A stretch of DNA of 61,629 nucleotides from Pseudomonadota bacterium (GCA_021325365.1 JAJPHF010000145.1:1-61629); one strand, 5' to 3'; positions 50,128-58,982 are shown, counted from the first letter of the stretch. Notes: generated by a model not told the origin, from the sequence alone. Made by a program: numbers and translations.

Positions 50128-50847
50128 CTACACGCCAGCGAATAGTCGGTCGAACTCGTCGGTGATGATGCGATAGCATTCGCAGCAAGCCGTCTCCAGG
50201 CCCGCCCGGTCGACTACCGTAATCTGTCCCCGTCGATACTGGATCCAGCCCGCCTTCTGCAGGACGCCGGCTGCCCCGGTGACGCTGGCGCGACGGACGC
50301 CGAGCATCTGGGCCAGAAACTCTTGCGTGAGCGGGAACTCCTCCACGCCCACACGGTCGTGCGTCATGAGCAGCCACCGCGCGCAGCGCTGTGCCATGGA
50401 GTGCAGGCGATTGCAGGCCGCAGTTTGGGCAATCAGGGTCAGCAGCGCGAGCGTGTAGGCTTGCAGGAGGGCGTGCAGTCGGCTTCCCACACCCATCTGT
50501 TCACGAAAGATCCCAGCCTCGATGCGTAGGGCAGGACCGGGTATCTGGCAGACGGCCTGGCCGACGATGCGATCAGCGCCCAGGAAAATGGGCAGGCCCA
50601 CTACCCCATCGTTCCCCACGGTAGCGACTTCCACGGTTGCGCTGCCATCAGCGAGCGCAACTAGCGATACCATGCACATCTGCGGGAAGTAGAGATGGGT
50701 AATCGGCTCGCGTGACTTGTACACGGTCTGCCTGGTCAATAAGCGGACCACTTCCAGATGGGGGCGAAGGCGTTCGAAGTCCTCCGCGGGCAGAGCGGCG
50801 AGCAGCCGGTTCTGTACGGGCACCGGGCGCTCGTGTGACACGAGCAT
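50128..50847 (-). CDS. Crp/Fnr-family transcriptional regulator
   Basis: 239 residues from ATG 50845-50847. An N-terminal cyclic-nucleotide-type beta barrel has ITHLYFPQMCMVSLVALADG and VEVATVGNDGVVGLPIFLGA. The C-terminal winged helix has FPLTQEFLAQMLGVRRASVT, then GAAGVLQKAGWIQYRRGQITVV. The barrel lacks the Fnr cysteine cluster and the complete cAMP-binding RxS motif, so the effector is unknown. This subgroup (the 'YFP' type with MLGVRR) is frequent in environmental bacteria. It is divergent from a response regulator gene across 246 bases that contain a palindrome suited to a Crp-type dimer. Confidence 0.88.
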   Translation of the reverse strand: MLVSHERPVPVQNRLLAALPAEDFERLRPHLEVVRLLTRQTVYKSREPITHLYFPQMCMVSLVALADGSATVEVATVGNDGVVGLPIFLGADRIVGQAVCQIPGPALRIEAGIFREQMGVGSRLHALLQAYTLALLTLIAQTAACNRLHSMAQRCARWLLMTHDRVGVEEFPLTQEFLAQMLGVRRASVTGAAGVLQKAGWIQYRRGQITVVDRAGLETACCECYRIITDEFDRLFAGV

Positions 50848-50938
50848 GGCCCCCTCGGACTCGTGGGTAGCGTGGCCACGAGGCTACGTGACGGCTGGCG
50901 CAGATTCCGTGCCCGGCGGTTGCCGACTCAGAGAAATG

Positions 50939-50954
50939 TGTACGACACCGTACA
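50939..50954. promoter_or_regulatory. Palindromic operator candidate between Crp-type and response-regulator genes
   Basis: TGTACG-ACAC-CGTACA, a perfect 16-base inverted repeat, 91 bases upstream of the Crp-type start and 139 bases upstream of the response regulator start. Size and symmetry suit a Crp/Fnr-family dimer. Confidence 0.55.
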
Positions 50955-51093
50955 GACGCCGCCCATTCTGACTGCGTACGCTAGGATGCCAGTCCCACGG
51001 CGACCCTGGAATCTCGGCCAGCCACCCGCTGGGTAGCTCGGCCCTCGCCCGCCGTGCGACCCGAGACGGACGTCTGGAAGGTAACAGAGCACG

Positions 51094-51813
51094 ATGCGAG
51101 CGCCCCAGGCGCGACTTCTCGCGGTCAGCCACCAGCCGGCGCTGTGGAATGATCTGCGTCTCACCGGCGAGCCCCAGGGGCTGGCCATGCTGACCGCGCA
51201 GGATGCTGAGTCGGCCCTGGAATGCGTTCGCACGCAGCTGCCCGACCTCGTGCTGGTCGATCTGGATCTGCCCGGCACCGATGGCTTTGCCCTCCTCGCC
51301 CAGCTCCGGCGGATTTCGCTCGCGGGGATCATTGCGGTCAGCACCCAAGCCGACGAGCGCCCCAAGATCCGTGCGCTGGAGATGGGCGCGGACGATTACG
51401 TTACCCGGCCCTTCAGCGCGACTGAGTTGATCGCGCGAATCGACGCCATCTTGCGGCGGGCGCGTGCCAGCCAAGGCTTGTCCAACGCGTCGCTTATAGT
51501 GGACGAGCGTCTACGGATCGATTTCGCCACGCAGCAAGTCTCCGTCGCGGATCAACCGGTGGCCCTACGGCCCACCGAATACCGCTTGCTCTACCATCTC
51601 GTGCAGCATGCCGGGCACACGTTGTCCTTCGCGGACATTCTGGCGCGAGTATGGGGGCCGGAGTACTCCGAGGAAGTGCATTACGTGCATCTCTACGTCA
51701 TGTACTTGCGGCACAAGATCGAGATAGATCCCTCCAATCCGCGCTATATTCTGAGCAAGCGTGGGGTAGGCTACAGCTTCTGCGCCTTGCCCTCACGGCA
51801 GGCGGGGATGTAA
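51094..51813 (+). CDS. OmpR-type orphan response regulator with atypical receiver
   Basis: 239 residues from ATG 51094. The receiver (about 1-120) has the phosphoacceptor Asp56 in VLVDLDLPGTDG, but the acidic pair that binds Mg2+ near residue 10 is missing (LLAVSHQP) and the conserved lysine is Arg (YVTRPFSATE). The C-terminal half is a winged helix of the OmpR/PhoB class: 'LRPTEYRLLYHLVQHAGHTL' and VHYVHLYVMYLRHKIEID ending RYILSKRGVGYSF. No histidine kinase is adjacent. It may work without phosphorylation, or with an unusual input. It lies between two Crp-type regulators. Confidence 0.86.
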   Translation: MRAPQARLLAVSHQPALWNDLRLTGEPQGLAMLTAQDAESALECVRTQLPDLVLVDLDLPGTDGFALLAQLRRISLAGIIAVSTQADERPKIRALEMGADDYVTRPFSATELIARIDAILRRARASQGLSNASLIVDERLRIDFATQQVSVADQPVALRPTEYRLLYHLVQHAGHTLSFADILARVWGPEYSEEVHYVHLYVMYLRHKIEIDPSNPRYILSKRGVGYSFCALPSRQAGM

Positions 51814-51864
51814 GCACGGGACATGTTGAACCGCGCAGCCATTTAATCTCAGAGGTGAGTGGGC

Positions 51865-52590
51865 ATGGATCCATCGCAGGATCACCCCGGTCACAATCGA
51901 CTCTTGGCCGCCATGCTTGACGAGGAATCACAACGTCTGCTCCCTGGCCTCACACGGCTCGCTCTGGCGAGCCGTCACGTCCTGATCGAGCTACGCGAAC
52001 GAATGGAGTACGTATATTTTCCTCTCGACGGCGTGCTGTCTCTCATGATGGTGATGGAAGATGGCACCGTGGTCGAGGTCGGTACCGTAGGCAACGAAGG
52101 CTTCGTGGAAGTCAGCTCGCTGCTCAGCATCGATCAGAGCCCATACGAAGTCCTGTGCCAGACCGACTGCATCGTCCTGCGCCTGCGTGTGGAGGACCTG
52201 CGGGCGGCGTTCCGGGATAGCGCCCCGGTGCGCGACCTGCTGCTCCGTTATGCCGGCGTAGTGCTCGGCTGCACCGGCCGCTCGGCCGCCTGCAAAGTCG
52301 TGCATACTACTGAGCAACGTCTGGCGCTGTGGCTACTCATGACGCGCGATCGCATGGACACGGACGAGCTGCCCCTCACGCAGGAGCTGCTGGCCAGTAT
52401 GCTGGCCGTGCGCCGCGCCACCGTCTCGGTGGCGGCGGGGGCGCTCCAGGCCCGAGGGCTGATTCGGTATAACCGTGGCCGCATCACGATCATCGATCGC
52501 GCGGGGCTCGAAGCGGCCGCCTGCGAGGACTATACTGCCTTCCGCAACGAGTACGAGCGGTTGCTCGGCCCAACCTGGGTGCGCTCCTGA
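51865..52590 (+). CDS. Crp/Fnr-family transcriptional regulator
   Basis: 241 residues from ATG 51865, with AGAGGTGA upstream. It shares the layout of the protein at 50128-50847: YVYFPLDGVLSLMMVMEDGT, VEVGTVGNEGFVEVSSLL, an HTH in ELPLTQELLASMLAVRRATV and the final GLIRYNRGRITIIDRAGLEA. The effector-binding residues are not those of cAMP or Fe-S Fnr sensors. It follows the response regulator by 51 bases on the same strand, so the two are probably one operon. Two related Crp proteins flanking one regulator suggest a local control unit. Confidence 0.88.
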   Translation: MDPSQDHPGHNRLLAAMLDEESQRLLPGLTRLALASRHVLIELRERMEYVYFPLDGVLSLMMVMEDGTVVEVGTVGNEGFVEVSSLLSIDQSPYEVLCQTDCIVLRLRVEDLRAAFRDSAPVRDLLLRYAGVVLGCTGRSAACKVVHTTEQRLALWLLMTRDRMDTDELPLTQELLASMLAVRRATVSVAAGALQARGLIRYNRGRITIIDRAGLEAAACEDYTAFRNEYERLLGPTWVRS

Positions 52591-52656
52591 TCCTCGGGGC
52601 GGACTCTTGTGCAGGCTCGGCCCAGCCCAAGCCTACACCATAGACCGGTGGTCGGG

Positions 52657-53801
52657 TTAGCCGCCGAAGGCGTCCAGCCCCGTGATATCCTTGCCCACCG
52701 TTAGTGTGTGGATCTCGTGCGTTCCCTCGTACGTGTACACCGTCTCCAGATTCGCCAGGTGACGAATCACCGGGTACTCCAGGCTAATGCCGTTCGCGCC
52801 CATGACCGAGCGGGCCGTGCGCGCCACGCCGAGCGCCATCGCCACGTTCGCCCGCTTGGCCAGCGAGATGTGCGGCGGGCGGGCCTGGTGCGTGTCCTTG
52901 AGGCGCGCGAGCTGCCAGGCCACGAGCTGCCCCTGGGTGATGCCCGTGAGCATGTCCACCAGCTTGGCCTGAGTAAGCTGGAAGCCCGCGATCGGCCGGT
53001 CGAACTGCGTGCGCACCTTCGCGTACTCCAGCGCCGTCTCGTAGCAGCTCATCGCCGCGCCGAGCACCCCCCAGGCGATGCCGAAGCGCGCCTCGCTCAG
53101 GCACGACAGCGGCCCGCGCATGCCCTTCACGCCCGGCAAGACCGCGCTGTCGGGCACGCGACAGTCCTCCAGGTGCAGCTCGGCCGTGTTCGACGCGCGC
53201 AGCGACAGCTTGTGGTGTACCTCGCGCGCCTGGAACCCGCGGCGGTCGGTGTCGACCAGGAAGCCGCGCACGCCTCGTCGGTGCGCGCCCACACTAGCGC
53301 CACGTCGGCCAGCGTGCCGTTCGTGATCCACATTTTCGTGCCGTTCAGCACCCACTCGCCGCCATCGCGCACCGCCCGCGTCTCCATGCCCGCCGGGTCC
53401 GAGCCGTGGTCGGGCTCGGTGAGGCCGAAGCAGCCGAGCAGCGTGCCCCGTGCCATGCCGGGCAAGTAGCGCTGCTTCTGCTCGGGAGAGCCATAGCTGT
53501 AGATGGGGAACATGACGAGCGACGTCTGCACCGAGACGAAGCTGCGCAGCCCCGAGTCGGCGCGCTCTAGCTCCTGGCAGATGATGCCGTAGGTCATGTA
53601 GCTCGAGCCCGCGCCATACTCTGGAATGTCGGCGCCCAGCACGCCCAGCTCCGCGAGCCGCGGCACCAGCTCTTGTGGGAAGCGACCCGCCTCGAAGGCG
53701 GCCGGCATCAGCGGCGTGGCCTCCTTGTCCACGAAGTCGCGGATCGTCTGCTGGGTCAGGCGCTCCTCCGGGCTCAGCTCGATCTCGTAATAGTTCAGCA
53801 T
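52657..53801 (-). pseudogene. Acyl-CoA dehydrogenase (glutaryl-CoA dehydrogenase-like), single-base frameshift
   Basis: The gene reads from ATG 53799-53801 (MLNYYEIELSPEERLTQQTI) to about 53275, then must change frame and continue as GVRGFLVDTDRRGFQ to TAA 52657-52659. Restoring one G in the GAGGCGTGCG segment near 53272-53276 would give one 381-residue protein of normal length. Intact motifs include CFGLTEPDHGSDPAGMETRA (FAD/substrate), MWITNGTLADVALVWARTDE, RFGIAWGVLGAAMSCYETAL and the terminal TYEGTHEIHTLTVGKDITG with the catalytic Glu of the glutaryl-CoA dehydrogenase type. Either a real mutation or a sequencing/assembly error is possible. Confidence 0.82.
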
Positions 53802-53965
53802 GCTCGTCTCCTCGCGGCGCGCGGAATGCGCCCTGCCCGCCGGCCCGTCGGTGTCCGACGACGCGTGTTACGTAGCCAGGCTCATTGCATTGTAGCCAGA
53901 GGCCCCAAAGGCAGACACTACCGGTGGCGCGCGCGACGAGCGGCGCCGCGGGAGGCCGACGACAG

Positions 53966-54874
53966 ATGCTTGACGTGTACCTGTTAGGCGAGGGCGGCAC
54001 GATGCCGCTGCCGGGGCGGTGGCTCTCCAGCGTGCTCGTCCGCCACGAAGGCCGCCTGCTCTTGCTCGACTGCGGCGAGGGCACGCAGGTCCCGCTGCGC
54101 GCGGCCGGCTGGGGCCTGCGCGCCGTGGACGCGATCTTCATTACTCACTTCCACGGCGACCATGTCGGCGGCCTGCCCGGCCTGCTGCTCACCCTGGGCA
54201 ACGCGGAGCGCAGCGAGCCGCTGACCATCTTCGGCCCCCCCGGCCTGGCCGCCGTCGTCGCCGGCCTGCGGGTGATCGCGCCGCGCCTCCCCTACGAGGT
54301 CGTGTGCCGTGAGCTATGCGGGGGCGAACGATTCGCCCTGGGCGCCCTCCAGGTGGCCTGCCTGGCTGTGGAGCACAGCCTGCCATGCCTCAGCTACACG
54401 CTGGAGCGGCCCCGCGGGCGTCCGTTCGAGCCGGAGCGGGCGCGGGCGCTGGGCCTGCCGCTCCCCCTGTGGGGCCGCCTACAACGGGGCGAGACAGTTA
54501 CCTGGGAGGGCCGCATCGTCATGCCAGACGCCGTGCTCGGCGCGCCGCGCGCCGGCGTGAAGCTCGCGTTCGTCACCGACACGCGCCCCACTGCGGCCCT
54601 GCCCGGCTTCGTGGCCGACGCGCGGCTGCTGATCTGCGAGGGGATGTACGGCGCGGCCGATGACCTGCCGAAGGCGCTGGAGAACCGACACATGCTGTTC
54701 GCGGAGGCCGCGGCGATCGCCCGCGACGGTGGCGTCGACGCGCTCTGGCTCACCCACTTCAGCCCGTCGCTGACCGCCCCCGCCGACTACTTGCCGGCCG
54801 CGCGCGCCATTTTCCCCAACACCCGCCTCGGCGCTACCGGCCTCACCACCACCCTTACCTTCCCCGACGACTAG
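53966..54874 (+). CDS. Metallo-beta-lactamase-fold hydrolase, RNase Z-like
   Basis: 302 residues from ATG 53966, with GGGAGG upstream. It matches RNase Z in overall size and layout: N-terminal VYLLGEGGTMPLPGRWLSSV, LLLLDCGEGTQVPLR, then THFHGDHVGG with His61, His63, Asp65 and His66, later 'AVEHSLPCLSYTLERP' and the C-terminal LWLTHFSPS histidine. It should be a two-zinc phosphodiesterase that processes tRNA 3' ends or a related ester. Identity as true RNase Z is likely but an aryl-esterase-like role cannot be excluded. It is divergent from the acyl-CoA dehydrogenase. Confidence 0.85.
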   Translation: MLDVYLLGEGGTMPLPGRWLSSVLVRHEGRLLLLDCGEGTQVPLRAAGWGLRAVDAIFITHFHGDHVGGLPGLLLTLGNAERSEPLTIFGPPGLAAVVAGLRVIAPRLPYEVVCRELCGGERFALGALQVACLAVEHSLPCLSYTLERPRGRPFEPERARALGLPLPLWGRLQRGETVTWEGRIVMPDAVLGAPRAGVKLAFVTDTRPTAALPGFVADARLLICEGMYGAADDLPKALENRHMLFAEAAAIARDGGVDALWLTHFSPSLTAPADYLPAARAIFPNTRLGATGLTTTLTFPDD

Positions 54875-54885
54875 CCCGTCCTACG

Positions 54886-54960
54886 CCCTCTCCCCCTGGG
54901 AGAGGCTCGGGGTGAGAACATCCACCCCCTCTCCCCCTGGGAGAGGGTCGGGGTGAGGGC
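54886..54960 (+). repeat. Two palindromic repeats between convergent genes
   Basis: Two copies of CTCTCCCCCTGGGAGAGG with GGGGTGAG tails, just after the RNase Z-like stop. They probably serve as a bidirectional transcription-stop region as well. Confidence 0.85.
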
Positions 54961-54997
54961 GTCCCCCAAATGTCGCCCAGCTCAGCCCAAGATCAGG

Positions 54998-56176
54998 TCA
55001 GCTGCGGTGGTGGCGCGCGTAGTGCTGGCGCAGGAGGTCCTTGCCGTAGTCGTTGCCGTTGGGCGTCCGGACCACCGTATGGATGTGGTTGCGGGATGGC
55101 TGGTCGTTGTCCAGGGCGATGCCCGGCAGGTGATCGAACTCGATCCACAGCACCGGGCTATGGATGCGGTAGTAGAACACGCCGCTCGCGTCGCTATCAC
55201 CGCGCCAGGCGAAGTGCGTCTCCGCGAGGTGCGCCCGCACCTCGTCGCGTTTGGCGGCCGCGTACTCGGGCCGCAGGCGGCCGACGTACACCTCGATCAC
55301 GTCGCGCAGCAGCCCCTGCTGCTCGCCGCTCAGGTCGTCGTAGCGGATGCCCTCGTAAGGCTGCACCAGGTTGTCCTTGAACTGGCCCGCTGCCACCTCG
55401 CGGAGCACCTGTGCCCCGACGGTGGCCCGCGCTCGCTGCGCGGCCGTCAGTGCGCGCATCAGCGCGATGCCGCTCGACTCCTCCGCCTCGAAGACGCGCG
55501 TGCCGCGGTACTTGCCCGTCTCGGCCAGGACCGGCTCCGAGCCCATGAACATGGGTGTGAGGGCGACCTCGTCACCGAGCACCAGGCAGTTCACGATCAG
55601 GTGGTGCCCGTCGAGCTGGAAGCCCCACGGCTCGGTGGGCGACGGGGTGCCGAAGAAGCTCAGCCAATAATACCACTCGCCGAAGTCGGCCCAGCTCCCC
55701 GTGATCTCGCCGATCGTGTGGTTGAGCCGCATCACGTTGCGCGCGCTCTCGAAGCCCTCCGCGCTCAGCGCCTCCGCCACGAGCGCCAGCGCCAGCTCGC
55801 GCTGCGCCGCGTTCAGGTCCTCTAGGCAAGCGCCGTGGCGCATGATATACAGGTGGACGTTGCTCCACGCGCGCCAAAGCGGGCTGTCCAGCCGGAAGCA
55901 GGCGTCGGCCTGCTGCGTCGGCGTCAGCGTGGCGAGGAACGCTCGCGCCGCGTCGCGCAGCCGCTGCGTCGACACGCCAGTCGCCTTGACGGGAAACAGG
56001 CCCTCGAGCACTGTTCCGTTGGTGGTGAGGCCCGTGAACGGCTCGGCCATGCCGGCGCGGGCGAGTTGCCGGAAGTGCTCTAGCTCGGGCGGCCAGTCGA
56101 ACGGTTGGCGAGCCGACGTCCGCGGCTGCCCCTGACGGGGCTGAAAACCGCTGTACCAGCTTGTCAGGGTAGTCAT
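54998..56176 (-). CDS. DUF3500 family protein
   Basis: 392 residues from ATG 56174-56176, with AAGGAGG upstream. The full length matches DUF3500: 'FTGLTTNGTVLEGLFPVKAT', then WSNVHLYIMRHGACLEDLN, NHTIGEITGSWADFGEWYYW, a central GFQLDGHHLIVNCLVLGDEV and C-terminal FYYRIHSPVLWIEFDHLPG with PSRNHIHTVVRTPNGNDYG. Conserved histidines and acids suggest a metal-dependent enzyme, but no reaction is established for the family. There is no signal peptide. It is divergent from the isochorismatase-type gene across 214 bases. Confidence 0.9.
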   Translation of the reverse strand: MTTLTSWYSGFQPRQGQPRTSARQPFDWPPELEHFRQLARAGMAEPFTGLTTNGTVLEGLFPVKATGVSTQRLRDAARAFLATLTPTQQADACFRLDSPLWRAWSNVHLYIMRHGACLEDLNAAQRELALALVAEALSAEGFESARNVMRLNHTIGEITGSWADFGEWYYWLSFFGTPSPTEPWGFQLDGHHLIVNCLVLGDEVALTPMFMGSEPVLAETGKYRGTRVFEAEESSGIALMRALTAAQRARATVGAQVLREVAAGQFKDNLVQPYEGIRYDDLSGEQQGLLRDVIEVYVGRLRPEYAAAKRDEVRAHLAETHFAWRGDSDASGVFYYRIHSPVLWIEFDHLPGIALDNDQPSRNHIHTVVRTPNGNDYGKDLLRQHYARHHRS

Positions 56177-56325
56177 AGCGGCGCCTCCTTCGACAGTTGC
56201 GGCGGCGCGCGGTGGCGACGCCAGCCTGCCCGCGCCGTCCCTGGCCGTCGGCCGTAGTGTACCCCAATTCGCCGCAATCAGCCGTTATTCGCGTCCCTGG
56301 CCGGCGACGTCGCCAGCGGCTGGCC

Positions 56326-56331
56326 TATAAT
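56326..56331 (+). promoter_or_regulatory. -10 box of the isochorismatase-type gene
   Basis: Perfect TATAAT, giving a leader of about 50 bases that ends in GGAGGAG before the ATG. No clear -35. Confidence 0.55.
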
Positions 56332-56390
56332 AGAGCCACGCCGCGGCAGTGCCGAGCGACTCAGCACTCAGCACTCGCACTGGAGGAGAG

Positions 56391-57137
56391 ATGGCAGGGC
56401 GGATCTGGGACGACGTGGTGCCCGAGCGCGATCGGGTCGTGTTCGCCGAGGCCGGCTACGGCAAGACAGGCGGCTTCGGCCAGCGCCCCGCGGTCATCGT
56501 GGTCGACGTGACCTACGATTTCTGCGGCGACCGGCCCGAGCCGATCCTCGAGTCGATCAAGAAGTTCCGCAATAGCTGCGGCGAGGCCGCCTGGGAGGCC
56601 ATGCCCTACTTGCAGCGGCTGCTCGCTGCGGCGCACGACAAGGGCGTGCCCGTCGTCTACACCCACGCGCTGCCGCGCCCTAACTCGGTCCACGCTGGCG
56701 GCTGGGCGCGCAAGAACGCCCGCGTGCTGGAGCCAACCGAGATCTCGCAGCGCATCGGCAACGACATCGTCGCCGAGATCGCGCCGCGCCCCGGCGACAT
56801 CGTGATCCAGAAAGACAAGCCCAGCGCCTTCTACGGCACCCCGCTGCTCAGCTACCTCATCGGTCTTGGCTGCGACAGCGTCATCGTGACCGGCACGACG
56901 ACCAGTGGCTGCGTGCGCGGCACGGTCATCGACGCTTTCTCGAACAACTTCGCCGTGTCGGTAGTCGAGGAATGCTGCTTCGACCGCCTCATCGTGTCGC
57001 ACAAGATCAACCTCTTCGACATGCACGGCAAGTACGCCGACGTCGTCTCGACGGACGAGGCCGTGGCGTATCTCGCCGGCCTGCCCGACGGCCTGTTCGC
57101 CCCGCCCGAGCCGGTGCGCGTCGCCGCCACGGTCTGA
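56391..57137 (+). CDS. Isochorismatase-family cysteine hydrolase
   Basis: 248 residues from ATG 56391, with TGGAGGAG upstream. The catalytic triad of the family is complete: Asp39 in VVDVTYDF, Lys143 in QKDKPSAF and Cys174 in TTTSGCVRGT. The long N-terminal extension and GTTTSGCVR signature resemble N-carbamoylsarcosine and maleamate amidohydrolases rather than isochorismatase. It hydrolyses an amide or carbamoyl group in the cytoplasm, possibly a late step in degradation of a nitrogen heterocycle. It is monocistronic with its own TATAAT box. Confidence 0.88.
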   Translation: MAGRIWDDVVPERDRVVFAEAGYGKTGGFGQRPAVIVVDVTYDFCGDRPEPILESIKKFRNSCGEAAWEAMPYLQRLLAAAHDKGVPVVYTHALPRPNSVHAGGWARKNARVLEPTEISQRIGNDIVAEIAPRPGDIVIQKDKPSAFYGTPLLSYLIGLGCDSVIVTGTTTSGCVRGTVIDAFSNNFAVSVVEECCFDRLIVSHKINLFDMHGKYADVVSTDEAVAYLAGLPDGLFAPPEPVRVAATV

Positions 57138-57213
57138 GCTACCGGCAGCGCGCGGCGGACCCCCTCGACCCGGTCGGGTGGGTCCGCCGCGTTCTTGGCG
57201 GATCAGCCGTGCG

Positions 57214-57531
57214 CTACTGCCCGACGCGCACGCGTTGGGCCGCGTAGTACAGTTTGTCCTGCGTGGTCGCGTGCCAGGTGGCGAGGGTCCGCAAGATCTC
57301 TCCCACGTCCTCCAGACCGGTGGCGAGCGCCGCGCGATTCTCGGGCGGCGTTGCCACCAGGGCCTCGACGACGTAGCGCAGCTGAAGCGCCTTCTGGTAG
57401 GCCGCGGCCACGACCTCGACCACGCTCCCTAGCTCGTCCTGATTCAGGCTTCCCGTCGCCTCCAGCGTCGCGTCCAGAGCCGCTTCGATGTGGTCCCCCT
57501 GCTCCGAGAAGACCGGATAGTGCTCGTCCAT
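57214..57531 (-). CDS. Small helical protein, function unknown
   Basis: 105 residues from ATG 57529-57531, with GGGAG eight bases upstream. The composition is acidic and helical: 'DHIEAALDATLEATGSLNQD', VVEVVAAAYQKALQLRYVVE, 'VGEILRTLATWHATTQDKLY' and a short basic end. It may form a bundle or coiled-coil dimer. I recognise no family. It converges with the isochorismatase-type gene. Confidence 0.62.
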   Translation of the reverse strand: MDEHYPVFSEQGDHIEAALDATLEATGSLNQDELGSVVEVVAAAYQKALQLRYVVEALVATPPENRAALATGLEDVGEILRTLATWHATTQDKLYYAAQRVRVGQ

Positions 57532-57838
57532 CGTGCTGGCTCCCGTGCGTGTCTCGCCAGCCCGTGAGCCCGCGAGCGATACGTTCACCCTGCCGTGCAG
57601 GCGTTACCCGCGAATCCACTGGCCCGGCTGTCTCTGCCGGGGGCGCCGCGCCGCCGACAGGGCGCAGTGGCATCATAACGCGTGCGGCGGGCGAGCACTA
57701 CCAGCGCATTGCAAAGGCGTTACAGTCCGCCGCGCTAGCCCCTTGCGCCTGGCAGACTGATCGCGGACGCGACGCCGTCCGCCTCCTGGCATGGCTCTTG
57801 CGTAAGGATCACAGCCCAGCTTGCAAGGGGAGAGAACC

Positions 57839-58009
57839 ATGAGCGTGCAGCTAGAGGCCCGTCCAACCGCGCCGAGCGGCGTTGTGCCGAGCGTCGACTT
57901 CGACCTCGACGCCGTGGACCGCGCCCTCGACCGGGGCGACCTGGAAACCGTCCGCTTCCTGCTCGGCGTGAGCCCAGAAGCCTGGAGCCTGGTGCTGTCG
58001 AGCCTCTAG
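57839..58009 (+). CDS. Small acidic protein, function unknown
   Basis: 56 residues from ATG 57839, with AAGGGGAGAG upstream. The second half, VDFDLDAVDRALDRGDLETV then RFLLGVSPEAWSLVLSSL, predicts an acidic helix followed by an amphipathic helix. No family is recognised. A hairpin about 100 bases after the stop could terminate it. The 307 bases upstream contain no other gene. Confidence 0.6.
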   Translation: MSVQLEARPTAPSGVVPSVDFDLDAVDRALDRGDLETVRFLLGVSPEAWSLVLSSL

Positions 58010-58424
58010 CGATCGACCGCGCCTCCAGTCGAAAGCTGGGCTGCTCGGTCGCACCGCTTCCGCGCGGGCAGTAGCTCCCGGCGCCTCCACCGCAACCGAA
58101 CGTACCGCCGGTGGCTCGTCCAGGCCCTTGGCCCGACGAGCCACCGCGCTCGGTGCCTTTCCCCCCCTCCACTAAGCGTCGCGTCCTCCACGTTGGCACG
58201 CACGCCGCGCCGCGGTTGGCCCCCATCTCTGCCGCACATTAGAAATACGCATTCTCGCGCATTCCGCGCTGCGGCTCTAGGCTCCCGGATCGCACTCGCG
58301 TGTCGATTACGTCACGGAGCCGTCACAACCAGTCGTTCCGGGCCTGCTTTCGGGGCCGGTTGGCACCCCGCGTGCGTTCGCGCTCCCGTATTGGACGGTC
58401 GCTAGCTCGCAGGGAGGGCCCCCA
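58010..58424. other. Intergenic region before the 3D-domain gene
   Basis: 415 bases, lower in GC than the surroundings in its middle part. It holds one hairpin (58110-58145). I see no gene and no consensus promoter. Confidence 0.6.
58110..58145 (+). terminator. Hairpin after the small acidic protein gene
   Basis: Perfect 11-base arms, GGTGGCTCGTC and GACGAGCCACC, around a 14-base loop. No T run follows. A terminator or mRNA-stabilising role is possible. Confidence 0.5.
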
Positions 58425-58982
58425 GTGCACTATCCGCCGCTGCCGCATCGCCCGCAGGCTTACCGGGCTCGCCGGCTCCGTGCCCGGGCGGCCGCCCCCT
58501 CGGCCACCCACACCTGGCCCTTCTGCCTGGCCGCACTCGCGCTGCTGGTCGCCGTAACGGCCCTCGCGACCTCGCGGCGCGCCGCCGCCGCTCCCGCGCC
58601 GCGCGGGGCCGCCGCGACGGCGCCGGTCCCAACCCCCCCGCGCCTGACGCGCCCAGCCGCCATCGTCGGACGCCTCGGCGCCAGCCGCCAGGGCCGACAA
58701 CTCCGCGCCCAGGTCACCGCCTACTCGGCGAGCGTCGAGGAAGGCACCGCCTGGGGGATCACGCGCAGCGGCACTCGCGCGCGGCCGGGCGTGGTCGCCG
58801 TCGATCCTCAGGTGATTCCGCTGGGCAGCCGCGTCCGCATCGCCGGCCTCCCCGGCGTCTACACTGCCGAGGACACCGGCGGCGGCATTCACGGCGCCCA
58901 CCTCGACGTCTTCATGGACTCGCGCGCGGCCGCCTTCCGCTTCGGCCGCCAGACGGGCGTCCTCGTGGAGGTGCTCGACTAG
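58425..58982 (+). CDS. 3D-domain protein (wall-associated, membrane-anchored)
   Basis: 185 residues from GTG 58425, with GGGAGGG upstream. A basic N-terminus and one membrane segment, FCLAALALLVAVTALA, are followed by a Pro/Ala linker. The C-terminal 85 residues are a 3D domain: QVTAYSASVEEGTAWGITRS, GVVAVDPQVIPLGSRVRIAG, YTAEDTGGGIHGAHLDVFMD. The three aspartates that name the domain and align with MltA-type lytic transglycosylases are present. It probably cuts or binds peptidoglycan outside the membrane. Confidence 0.88.
   Translation: MHYPPLPHRPQAYRARRLRARAAAPSATHTWPFCLAALALLVAVTALATSRRAAAAPAPRGAAATAPVPTPPRLTRPAAIVGRLGASRQGRQLRAQVTAYSASVEEGTAWGITRSGTRARPGVVAVDPQVIPLGSRVRIAGLPGVYTAEDTGGGIHGAHLDVFMDSRAAAFRFGRQTGVLVEVLD

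Noticed and set aside
9427..54960. Insertion sequences
   Set aside because: The dispersed repeats are short palindromes without a transposase, inverted-repeat ends or target duplications.
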